12,892 nt of DNA from Phycisphaerae bacterium. GTDB lineage: Bacteria; Planctomycetota; Phycisphaerae; Sedimentisphaerales; SM23-30. This document shows, one piece after another, positions 1 through 7,097 of this stretch (position 1 is the first letter of the stretch; every line of letters starts with the position of its first letter). The stretch covers positions 1 to 12,892 of the forward strand of contig JAIPFO010000061.1 of NCBI GenBank assembly GCA_021736565.1, read 5' to 3'. A program made the position numbers and the translations under genes. The notes below the pieces were generated by a model that was not told the DNA's origin, did not search any database, and worked only from the letters and a program-made list of their open reading frames with translations.

Positions 1-1
1 G

Positions 2-112
2 CCAAACGTCCTGGCGATGCATGTTCTCAACAATAATATTACCAGCAGTGATACTTGTGTCGAAGCTGAATTGATCGCAGATTTCGTTAAAACAAGTACC
101 GAAAGCAAGTGA
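2..112 (+). CDS. 3' end of an unidentified upstream gene (partial)
   Basis: Frame 2 is open from the left edge and ends with TGA at 110-112, giving 36 codons. The C-terminal peptide begins PNVLAMHVLNNN and ends FVKTSTESK. It has an ordinary mixed composition consistent with the end of a soluble alpha-helical domain. The support for a real gene is the open frame to the edge plus a strong hairpin terminator starting 32 nt after the stop. I do not recognise the family, and too little is visible to assign a function. The other two forward frames are interrupted early, for example frame 1 at the TAA near position 34. Confidence 0.5.
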   Translation, partial: PNVLAMHVLNNNITSSDTCVEAELIADFVKTSTESK

Positions 113-143
113 ATATCCCGCCACATGGGGATTTGATGAGGGA

Positions 144-193
144 GAAAAAGGGGCCGGCATCTTTTGGGTACAAAAGAAGCCAGGCCCTTTTTC
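144..193. terminator. Rho-independent terminator hairpin, possibly bidirectional
   Basis: A long imperfect inverted repeat pairs 144-158 (GAAAAAGGGGCCGGC) with 179-193 (GCCAGGCCCTTTTTC), with two mismatches in 15 positions. A second perfect inner stem, CTTTTG (161-166) with CAAAAG (171-176), closes a GGTA loop. The outer arm has an A5 run on the left and a T5 run on the right, so the structure could terminate transcription in either direction. It sits 32 nt after the TGA of the partial left-edge gene, which it most likely serves. It also insulates the M60 promoter downstream. Confidence 0.75.
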
Positions 194-362
194 AGGGGGG
201 GGCGGGGTGTTTTATACCCAACATCCAAGCCCGAATTGTCCAGTTATCGAATGTCCTATTTCGTGTCAGGTGCGTCAGGAAGCTGGAAAACAGGTCCAAA
301 TTCGTATTTTTTTGATTATTGTGGCTGAAATCGTTTCAATATGAGCCAAAAGGGTTGTTTTT
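194..362. other. Noncoding upstream region of the M60 gene
   Basis: I see no convincing gene here. A GTG-started 68-codon frame (109-315) crosses the terminator hairpin and has no ribosome site, so I discard it. The region holds a G8 run followed by C and G4 (195-207) and T-rich stretches near 307-313. It also holds a word TGAGCCA at 342-348, repeated at 364-370, with a near-inverted copy TGGCTGA at 322-328. These sit just upstream of and across the predicted -35 element and could be regulator half-sites. Confidence 0.5.
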
Positions 363-392
363 TTGAGCCAGATTTGTTATTCTATATATAGA
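363..392 (+). promoter_or_regulatory. Predicted sigma70-like promoter of the M60 gene
   Basis: A candidate -35 TTGAGC (363-368) is followed after 18 bp by TATAGA (387-392). An overlapping TATATA (385-390) gives 16 bp. The local sequence is strongly AT-rich. Transcription would start near 399 and leave a leader of about 90 nt before the ATG at 493. The -35 overlaps one of the repeated TGAGCCA words. This is motif matching only. Confidence 0.4.
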
Positions 393-400
393 TAATAGTC

Positions 401-476
401 GCTCAGCGGCGTAGCGGAGCTAAGAAAGACAATGCGATAGGGGAATCCCGGTTAATTAAAAACGCGGGTATTTATC
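401..476 (+). promoter_or_regulatory. Possibly structured 5' leader of the M60 gene
   Basis: Two local inverted repeats are visible in the predicted leader. GCTC (401-404) pairs with GAGC (417-420), with an inner GC/GC pairing. CCCG (447-450) pairs with CGGG (465-468), and GATA (436-439) with TATC (473-476) can close around that stem. The second structure ends about 16 nt before the start codon, close enough to affect initiation. I cannot match it to any riboswitch class I know, so this is a candidate structured leader only. Confidence 0.25.
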
Positions 477-492
477 TACAGAAAGCGAAGAG

Positions 493-3400
493 ATGAGAAA
501 ATTGATATCCATGGCGATGGCCGTCATCGCGCTGAGTGTAAGCTCTGTAAACGCAACCGTTCGTATCAACCCCATAGTTACCAGTGATTCATTTCCCGCT
601 ATCGACAATACCGGTACGCTTGCAATGGCGGTTAATTTTGGCGGAGAAACAACCGTACGAAACGGCATCCCATTTCAGAATCTAACCCACGGCAACAAAC
701 AGCATCCAACGGCCACATTTAACGCCATCACCATTTCGCTTTTATCTGGCGACAACGAAGGCTGCAACCAGGCCTTTCTGGGCGATGAATTGTGGCATAC
801 CTCCTCTTATACCGACAGAGGCGGGGATTTTATCCTACATATTACCGGACTTGATAAAACCCGCAAATACCGGGTCCAGTATTTGCACGGTGAACCCCGA
901 GAGAATTCCTGGGCAAAATACATTGACGGTCCCATAACAATGCAAGATGCATTTTCTCATTCGGTTTCTGAGACGATTACATTCGGTAATGGCTACCTTG
1001 AGAATGTACTTGTTACTTTTGAAGCTTCAGGTTCGGATGCACTGACTTTGACACTCGCAGGCGGTTATGGCGTTTTTCCCGGCGCAGCGGGTCTGGCTAT
1101 TCATGACATTGGCCCGGACGATGTTGCCCCGGAAGCCAGAGATCTTACCACCCAGGAAACTCTCGCTGTAACGGACATTCCGATGACCTACCGGATCACT
1201 TTCAGTGAGGAGATGACTGCCCCGGTGACCGGGATTTTCAGTAATGCCGGCACGGCCCTGATTGACATTGATTCAGTTACCGTACAGGAGCCGGCAAACT
1301 GCTACGACGTTACAATCACCCCAAGAACTCCCGGCACCCTTTATTTGCGACTTGCGGCAGGGATGATAATCATGGACCTGGCAGGGAACGCTGCCACCCT
1401 TGATAATGACCTGATCTCTAATAAAGGTTTTGTGGTTTTACGTCCTCATGCGGCATTTACAACCGCCTCGGGCGATTGGAGTGTAAATAACAACTGGACC
1501 CCTGACCTACCGGCGGGCGTCGATTCAGCCACTATAAGCGATGGCCATTCCATGGTCGTAACACAGGCTGTCCCGGCCTATAGTGCCGGCTTGATCCTGA
1601 CCCCCGGTTCGTCACTGTCATTAGAAAATGTCCCCGGCGTTGAAAATGCCCTGTCAGAGTCTGTCGTGATGGATGACGGTTGTTATATTGGAATGGATTG
1701 CGGCTTCACCGTGACCGTTCCGTCGCTTATCATGGCCGGTAGCGGCGAAATCGAAATGAGTACCCGTTCTGAAGGACATGACACAACTCGTCAATTCGGT
1801 TCGATTGAAGGTGCCGGCACTCTGACCATCGAAGGCAATAACAAAAACTACATTGATTTTAACGCGATGAACTCTCACTGGAGCGGCGGTTTAGTTGCTA
1901 ACGCCGCTGACCGGTATATTATCCGCGCTAATAAAATTGGCTGCTTTGGCACCGGCGACATAACGGTCAATCCTCGCCCGGATGAAAGAAGTGCCACCAT
2001 CCGCCTTGGCGCTCACGACGTATTCGACCCAAGGGCGACTCTTTCGCTCGCCGGGATCGGTTCTGCCGACTGGAACTATGAATCCGGCGTCCTTATCGAT
2101 ATGCAGGGGTATAACTCCTGGGTAAACAAACTGTACATCTACGGCACTCCAATATCTCCGGGAGTATATACCGGCACCGATGCCAGCTGGATCACAGGGG
2201 CCGGTTACTTGACCGTTCTTGGCGATCCTGAGGCCGGCTCGAATGACACGGCAGGCTCTTCGGTGATCACGCCGCTCGAGACGGACCTGGTCTCGTCGTT
2301 TGCAGCGTTGAAGTATCATGTCTTAGGATATACGATATTGACTGACCCCGAGATTGCTGCTCATAAAGCGACGATTGATGTCAACAAATCGCTTTACTCT
2401 ACAAGTCCATTTGTAATGAAGGCTGCTTTCAATTTTGTTGAAACTTATGAGACAGCGATTGGGCCCCTGTGGACTTCCGAAAGCCCGATACCGTACAACT
2501 TTGATCGTGTAAACGAACCTGACCATAGCATTGACTGGATCGCGTTTAATGTCATGCAGGATCTTATAGATCATGTCTACACTGTCGAGGTTATCGCCAG
2601 GTGCGAATCATATCTGGCCGGGAAATTATTTTTGACCTCCGCCCGTCACCCGGGCGCCGTCGATCCGCCTGCGGACCCTGAAGTGACCCATACGGCCACG
2701 ATCAATGCAAGCTACCCTGATACCCTGGGCTGGGATGACAGTGATTTCGCAAGAAAGCCAACCGGCACATATGTTGCGCCCGGTTCTATCGTAACGGTTA
2801 GGGTTCCTGAAGCCCTGGTTGGGAAGGGATACCTGATTCGCATCGGTTGCCATTCGTGGGACCTGTCAGGGCTTAATACGGTCAAACGTATGGACCGCAT
2901 GAGCATAACCTACCCGATCAATTCGACAGTGACAAAGGTCGGCAATCCTCTTGGCGGCGGTATCTATATCGAAGTGCCTATCGAAGCAAGCGAAGGATTG
3001 CAGGATATTGTTATCACCGGGGCTGTTCGTTCTCCCCTCTTTTCGCACAATACGATCACAGGTCAAATTACAAGCCTTAGCGACTGGCAGAATACCGAAC
3101 GTCACCACCCGGGCCCATGGGCAGATTTCATAACTGAAAAATACCAATGCAATGTTCCTACGGACTGGATCTATAATAAGATGGACCCCTGGACACCGAT
3201 GAAGGATTGGAATAAAGCAATGAAAGCGGCAGATTACCTGATGGGGCTGCCTTATGAGCGCGGCCGAGAATCTTATTATGCCGTGGTTGACGTTATTATG
3301 CGAGGGACGGCATTTCACCCCGGATATCCCACCGGCAATGACGTTTATCATCCTGAGACGGATTACGGTGGCGATCACAGCCATTACCTCGTAAGCGGTC

Positions 3401-5571
3401 CTGAGCTTATTATAACAAGTGGGACCGGTCATGGCGATTTTGCTTTCCACGAAAAAGGACACGGGTATTTTTTCGATAAGTTTGACGGTGAGATCGAGTC
3501 GGCGGTTAACCTGATCGACCCGGCGGTATGGCACCTTGCATTCGGGCATGATCTGGATGCCGCATTCAGTATGAATCCTAATAATACTCGTCCGATGTTG
3601 GATGAAACGGCCATTTCCTGGATGTTTTGTGTGAATTTTGTAGCGGGCAATGAGATGGCCAGTTGGGAAAAGAAGTATTATCCGAAAGGGCATGCCAAGT
3701 TTGTTCATATCGCAAAATTATTCGGCTGGGACAAGCTGCACGATTTCTACCGTCAACTGAACCTTGATGGCATATATAAATATAATCCGTGTCCCGGTGG
3801 TGATGATGAGCGAATATTGAGACTTGCTATTGCCACGGGTGTTGACATCCGGCCACTATTGCATTTCTGGGGGATCCATCCAGACCCCGAATGGGAACGG
3901 GCAAGCGAATTGGAAGGATTTCCGCAATCGAGGGAGATCTACAATGACCTGGTGAAATTCAGGTCTTTGATACCGCAAGACAGGGCGGCTTTTCAGGCTT
4001 TTGCGCAGACCTGGTGGGGCTATCCGCCAAGTCCGAATGGGTTCTCAACGGAAAGAAGTCATGCCGACTATTGGGATACTTATGATGAAAATGACCGTTT
4101 GGCGATAACCGCGATCGTGGATTCAATAATTGACCAGTACTTCCCGGATGGTGACCCAGGACTCGAATGGATCGTTCCTGAACCCAACCCAATGACCTGG
4201 GAATTGCCCCCCGCCGCACCGTCAGAAGGCCAGGGTGACCGCCTGACAGAAATCGTCATGACGGCCACCACCGCAACCGACGATAGTGGCGTAGAGTATT
4301 ACTTTGAGGAACTCAGCGGTAACCCCGGCGGCGATGACAGCGGCTGGCAGGACAGTCCTTACTATAAGGATACAGGATTGACACCCGGTTTGCCTTACAT
4401 TTACAGGGTTATTGTAAGAGATAAAAGCAGCAGCCAGAATGAAACAGAACCGTCAATAGCGGTCCCATTCACTGCCGGCCTTGAATGTTCTACCTGCGGA
4501 GACCTTAACGGTTCAGGCGGTCTTACAGACCTTGCTGATTTTGCTGTCATGTCAAGGTGCTGGGGTGAAGACCCGGCGTTCCTTCCAGAATGCCTCTCGG
4601 CGAACCTTGTTGAATTCGGCAAGAGCACAATCGACCTGCTTGATTTAATGGCGCTTGCAGAACTGTATTTGACCACGTCACAGTTTTACCCGCCCAACTG
4701 CATGACCTCTGTCACGGACCCGTATTCGCCGGTCCCTGAAGTGCTGAGCTTTACTGTGGCCCCTTATGCGACGGGCAATAGTTCGGCCGCGATGGTCGCA
4801 GAACCCGCCACCGACCCCAGCGGTGTCGAATATTACTTTAGATGCGATCTGGGCGGCGGGCATGACAGCGGCTGGCAGGACAGTAACTCTTATGAGGATA
4901 CCGGCTTAACCCCTGGGCAAACATACGCCTATACTGTTATCGCACGCGATAAGAGCGTCAATCAGAATGTTACAAGTGAATCTGCCAAGGGCTATGTCAC
5001 ACTTGCTTTCAACGGGATATCTATCCAGAACTCTGAATCGCCACTTATACTTGACAACTCCGGTACATTTGAACTGGCACTAAACTTATCGTACGATGGA
5101 ACTGAGATCACCCAGGATGGTATAACATTTATAAGCGTCAATCACGCGGACAACGCGGTTAGCCCCGTTTTCGGGTCATCTGCCAATGGCATCACTATTT
5201 CAGGTGATTGTCCTACCGGCGGTTTTAGCAAGAGTACACTCGGCAGTAACACCCTCTGGCACACAGACACCTTTACTCCATCACAAGGTGGTTTTTCAAT
5301 CAATATAACCGGCCTGAATCCAGTCAAAAAATACAGGCTCCAGATCCTTAACGGCGAACCTCGCGAAAATACTTTATATAACAATGGTGCGATTATGGTA
5401 ACTGACAGTTCAGGCAACGTCATGACCAACAACCTGTCTTTCGGCCACACCGCCGGCGGCTATGCCCTCACGGCCATCCACATCAAAAGCACAACTTCAG
5501 CGTCTTACTACATACCAAGAGCCGACCGCGGGCCGTCATTTGCAGGAATCGTCATTCATTCTGAGAATTAA
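493..5571 (+). CDS. Secreted multidomain M60/enhancin-type metallopeptidase with dockerin-like module
   Basis: This is a 1692-residue exported protein. Residues 1-21 form a Sec signal peptide, with basic MRK, a hydrophobic core and a likely cut after VNA. Approximate order: N-terminal beta-sandwich-like domain (25-206); bacterial Ig-like domain (210-318, with TFSEE); beta-rich region beginning with a GDWSVNNNW motif (320-580); helical region (590-730); M60 peptidase (740-1130); fibronectin-like repeat (1240-1328); dockerin-like module (1331-1395); second fibronectin-like repeat (1409-1503); C-terminal domain (1505-1690) homologous to the N-terminal one. The M60 call rests on GGGIYIEVP (821-829), PWADF near 875, and HEKGH (986-990) with a third zinc ligand probably E1000 in GEIESAVN. 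M60 enzymes commonly cleave mucin-type glycoproteins; the actual substrate is unknown. The ATG has only a weak ribosome site but is fixed by the signal peptide. A dockerin-like end suggests anchoring or complex assembly; no LPxTG or PEP-CTERM signal is seen. Confidence 0.9.
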   Translation: MRKLISMAMAVIALSVSSVNATVRINPIVTSDSFPAIDNTGTLAMAVNFGGETTVRNGIPFQNLTHGNKQHPTATFNAITISLLSGDNEGCNQAFLGDELWHTSSYTDRGGDFILHITGLDKTRKYRVQYLHGEPRENSWAKYIDGPITMQDAFSHSVSETITFGNGYLENVLVTFEASGSDALTLTLAGGYGVFPGAAGLAIHDIGPDDVAPEARDLTTQETLAVTDIPMTYRITFSEEMTAPVTGIFSNAGTALIDIDSVTVQEPANCYDVTITPRTPGTLYLRLAAGMIIMDLAGNAATLDNDLISNKGFVVLRPHAAFTTASGDWSVNNNWTPDLPAGVDSATISDGHSMVVTQAVPAYSAGLILTPGSSLSLENVPGVENALSESVVMDDGCYIGMDCGFTVTVPSLIMAGSGEIEMSTRSEGHDTTRQFGSIEGAGTLTIEGNNKNYIDFNAMNSHWSGGLVANAADRYIIRANKIGCFGTGDITVNPRPDERSATIRLGAHDVFDPRATLSLAGIGSADWNYESGVLIDMQGYNSWVNKLYIYGTPISPGVYTGTDASWITGAGYLTVLGDPEAGSNDTAGSSVITPLETDLVSSFAALKYHVLGYTILTDPEIAAHKATIDVNKSLYSTSPFVMKAAFNFVETYETAIGPLWTSESPIPYNFDRVNEPDHSIDWIAFNVMQDLIDHVYTVEVIARCESYLAGKLFLTSARHPGAVDPPADPEVTHTATINASYPDTLGWDDSDFARKPTGTYVAPGSIVTVRVPEALVGKGYLIRIGCHSWDLSGLNTVKRMDRMSITYPINSTVTKVGNPLGGGIYIEVPIEASEGLQDIVITGAVRSPLFSHNTITGQITSLSDWQNTERHHPGPWADFITEKYQCNVPTDWIYNKMDPWTPMKDWNKAMKAADYLMGLPYERGRESYYAVVDVIMRGTAFHPGYPTGNDVYHPETDYGGDHSHYLVSGPELIITSGTGHGDFAFHEKGHGYFFDKFDGEIESAVNLIDPAVWHLAFGHDLDAAFSMNPNNTRPMLDETAISWMFCVNFVAGNEMASWEKKYYPKGHAKFVHIAKLFGWDKLHDFYRQLNLDGIYKYNPCPGGDDERILRLAIATGVDIRPLLHFWGIHPDPEWERASELEGFPQSREIYNDLVKFRSLIPQDRAAFQAFAQTWWGYPPSPNGFSTERSHADYWDTYDENDRLAITAIVDSIIDQYFPDGDPGLEWIVPEPNPMTWELPPAAPSEGQGDRLTEIVMTATTATDDSGVEYYFEELSGNPGGDDSGWQDSPYYKDTGLTPGLPYIYRVIVRDKSSSQNETEPSIAVPFTAGLECSTCGDLNGSGGLTDLADFAVMSRCWGEDPAFLPECLSANLVEFGKSTIDLLDLMALAELYLTTSQFYPPNCMTSVTDPYSPVPEVLSFTVAPYATGNSSAAMVAEPATDPSGVEYYFRCDLGGGHDSGWQDSNSYEDTGLTPGQTYAYTVIARDKSVNQNVTSESAKGYVTLAFNGISIQNSESPLILDNSGTFELALNLSYDGTEITQDGITFISVNHADNAVSPVFGSSANGITISGDCPTGGFSKSTLGSNTLWHTDTFTPSQGGFSINITGLNPVKKYRLQILNGEPRENTLYNNGAIMVTDSSGNVMTNNLSFGHTAGGYALTAIHIKSTTSASYYIPRADRGPSFAGIVIHSEN
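4334..4356 (+). repeat. Copy 1 of a 23-bp exact repeat inside the fibronectin-like domains
   Basis: This is an exact 23-bp match to 4862-4884, encoding the core DSGWQDS in the first fibronectin-like repeat of the M60 protein. The surrounding sequence is conserved mainly at the protein level (GVEYYF, DTGLTPG, RDKS), so the two domains are duplicated copies that have since diverged. Confidence 0.85.
4862..4884 (+). repeat. Copy 2 of the 23-bp exact repeat
   Basis: This is the second copy of the 4334-4356 repeat. It lies in the second fibronectin-like domain, on the other side of the dockerin-like module. The copies are 528 bp apart and in the same frame, so recombination between them would delete exactly one fibronectin-like unit plus the dockerin-like module (176 codons) without a frameshift. 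Confidence 0.85.
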
Positions 5572-5606
5572 AACATTTAAAACATTGAGAATATTTTGAA
5601 CCGATA

Positions 5607-6041
5607 TTACAGGGGGGGGGCAGGTTTGGAGGAAACATTTGGATAGGTGTATGTGATTGTTTTTTTGCATGATAACTGCCTTCGCTGGCATGCAACGATC
5701 AATTTTATTTTCAGATGAGAGTCGTCGATTCGGGTGGCGATTCCTTTTATGGTTGCTTTTTTGATATTGAGAGGGGCAGCGTCCAGTGTGAAGGTGTGTT
5801 GGTTATCTGTGGTGGTATTGGTGTTCAGGGCAGGGTAGTTTTGTTTTACCCAGGCCATGGCGCTGAGTTGCAGGTTGTTCAGGTTTGCGTCGAGGGCCAT
5901 TTTCTGGCTCTGGCTGCCTATATGGTTGGATGATTTTGTCATTAGCAGCATCATTAGGCCTGCCATGACGAGCAGGATCATTACCGCTATAAAAATGATG
6001 CCTCTGTTATTTGGCCTGGGGGTATTATTTGGTCGTTTCAT
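5607..6041 (-). CDS. GspK/PilX-like minor pseudopilin (short)
   Basis: This 144-residue protein has a type III (prepilin) signal: a basic, Asn/Pro-rich leader to RG at 13-14, then a hydrophobic segment (about 15-34, IIFIAVMILLVMAGL). Position +5 after the predicted cut is Ala rather than Glu, as is typical of GspK/PilX-type tip pseudopilins. The remaining 110 residues are polar, with C118 and C125 as a possible disulfide. True GspK proteins are usually about 300 residues, so this one lacks the large inserted domain and could equally be called PilX-like. The ATG at 6041 overlaps the end of the GspJ-like gene by 17 nt, indicating translational coupling; GAG lies about 8 nt upstream. It is the last gene of the operon. 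Its 3' end contains a C9 tract (plus-strand G9, 5612-5620) read as A-P-P-L-stop. Confidence 0.65.
   Translation of the reverse strand: MKRPNNTPRPNNRGIIFIAVMILLVMAGLMMLLMTKSSNHIGSQSQKMALDANLNNLQLSAMAWVKQNYPALNTNTTTDNQHTFTLDAAPLNIKKATIKGIATRIDDSHLKIKLIVACQRRQLSCKKTITYTYPNVSSKPAPPL
5665..5695. repeat. Inverted repeat near the convergent gene ends (weak terminator candidate)
   Basis: TTGCATG (5665-5671) and CATGCAA (5689-5695) are perfect 7-bp arms around a 17-nt loop. They lie inside the 3' part of the GspK-like gene. On the plus strand the hairpin is followed by a T-rich stretch near 5701-5711, so it could stop read-through from the M60 gene about 95 nt after its stop. On the minus strand it is followed by A residues and would not terminate. 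The 35 nt between the two genes contain no hairpin of their own. Confidence 0.3.
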
Positions 6042-7086
6042 GGGTGATCTCGTTATTTTTCAGGAATATTCCGGGAGTGTTCAAGAAGAACAGGCGGGCG
6101 GTTTTCCAGCTGTTATGGTTTACGCCCTGGAATTTATATTCGATACGGCTGGTGATTGTCACGGCATAGGGTGTGTTGTTTTCGGTGAGGAAGTTGGTGG
6201 TGATATGGCCGTCGGGGATGTCCCAGGTGTGGGTTATTTCACCGGGGAAGGTCTCTTCGATAGGCGGTTGGACAGGTTCGATTTTAGGAGGCTGGATGGG
6301 TTGTTGATTGTCTGAGGGGGCGATAATGTGGGTGTTGGGATCGTTTTGCGAGAGGGTATTGGGATCGGCCAGAGGCAGCATGTTTGGATCGGTATGATTG
6401 TACATATTGGGATCGGATTGAATGTGCGTGTTTGGATCGGTATGGATAGGGGTATTTGGTTCTGGTCTTGCCTGGGAGGCGAGTGAACCTGGGAGACTCA
6501 ATACGAAAGGGATTCTGTCCCGCCCTGTCGCGGGGATGGTGAATGGTTTTAGTGTTATTGGGGTATCGGGGGGTTCGTTTGGGTCAATATTTATATGGGG
6601 TAAATTAGGGTCAGGGGTTACAGTGACAGAGGGGATGGCAAGTTGGGGGAGAAGATTGGGGTCGGCAAACGTGTTGGGATCGTAGGTGATTTTTTTGGGT
6701 TTGATGAGTGAATAGTTGATTTCGATTTGGATTGGGTCGTCTGATGGTTTGTGGGTGCCTGGGGATGTGCCCTGGGGGGTTATGATGCGTCGGATGATTT
6801 TGTTGTTGGCGAACTGGTAGAAGGCGGTTCCTTCGGGTAGTTGGATCAGGAGTGCGTTTTCGTTTGAATTGATATTTTCCAGCGATAATGGCAGCGATTG
6901 GCCGCGATCCATATCTTTGGCGACTTGATTGAAGGCCAGCTGGATATTATTTTGAGTGTCCACCACGCGAATATTGCGGGGGATGTTGCTCGCCAGCGTT
7001 TGGAAGAAGCGGGCCATGGGCACAGAGATGATTGCGAGTATGCCTATAATCACAATTAATTCTATAAGTGTATATCCTTTTCGCAT
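6025..7086 (-). CDS. GspJ-like pseudopilin with DPN tandem repeats
   Basis: This 353-residue protein begins MRKGYTLIELIVIIGILAII. That is a classic prepilin signal, with a predicted cut after G4 and Glu at +5 (E9), followed by a 20-residue hydrophobic helix. I chose the ATG at 7086 over an upstream in-frame start at 7266 because the upstream extension would overlap the preceding gene by 169 nt and precede the prepilin leader. Residues 30-130 and 280-350 resemble the pseudopilin globular part. Between them lies a Pro/Asn-rich region with nine DPN and one EPN motifs; residues 209-256 are six perfect-length 8-residue repeats. GspJ-type proteins are usually about 200 residues, and this insert explains most of the excess. 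Position in the operon, after the GspI-like gene by 11 nt, supports the GspJ assignment over GspH. Confidence 0.75.
   Translation of the reverse strand: MRKGYTLIELIVIIGILAIISVPMARFFQTLASNIPRNIRVVDTQNNIQLAFNQVAKDMDRGQSLPLSLENINSNENALLIQLPEGTAFYQFANNKIIRRIITPQGTSPGTHKPSDDPIQIEINYSLIKPKKITYDPNTFADPNLLPQLAIPSVTVTPDPNLPHINIDPNEPPDTPITLKPFTIPATGRDRIPFVLSLPGSLASQARPEPNTPIHTDPNTHIQSDPNMYNHTDPNMLPLADPNTLSQNDPNTHIIAPSDNQQPIQPPKIEPVQPPIEETFPGEITHTWDIPDGHITTNFLTENNTPYAVTITSRIEYKFQGVNHNSWKTARLFFLNTPGIFLKNNEITHETTK
6319..6462 (-). repeat. 24-bp tandem repeat, six units, coding for DPNxxxxx
   Basis: Six consecutive 24-bp units lie within the GspJ-like gene. Each encodes an 8-residue unit: EPNTPIHT, DPNTHIQS, DPNMYNHT, DPNMLPLA, DPNTLSQN, DPNTHIIA. 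On the plus strand the recurrent core is TTGGGATCG or TTTGGATCG. Only the DPN(T/M) half is well conserved; the other four residues vary. Further non-periodic DPN motifs occur at residues 136, 142, 159 and 168. Confidence 0.9.
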
Positions 7087-7097
7087 AATTTTACCAA

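Noticed and set aside
195..207. G-quadruplex in the G8CG4 run
   Set aside because: Only two separated G runs are present, so an intramolecular four-tract quadruplex is not supported beyond possible splitting of the G8.
109..315. GTG-started 68-codon frame on the plus strand
   Set aside because: It runs through the terminator hairpin and the G8 tract, has no ribosome site, and its product is not protein-like.
1891..2574. Two minus-strand frames (142 and 83 codons) inside the M60 gene
   Set aside because: They are shadow frames opposite a well-supported coding sequence, with no ribosome sites or motifs.
2866..3708. 280-codon minus-strand frame inside the M60 gene
   Set aside because: It is antisense to the catalytic domain, whose plus-strand frame has clear motifs. 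The antisense product shows no recognisable domain, consistent with a codon-bias shadow.
5857..6315. 152-codon plus-strand frame opposite the GspK/GspJ-like genes
   Set aside because: It is antisense to genes with clear prepilin signals and has no independent support.
6319..6462. CRISPR-like array
   Set aside because: The 24-bp period has no constant repeat/unique spacer structure. The units are contiguous, in frame and encode DPN peptides.
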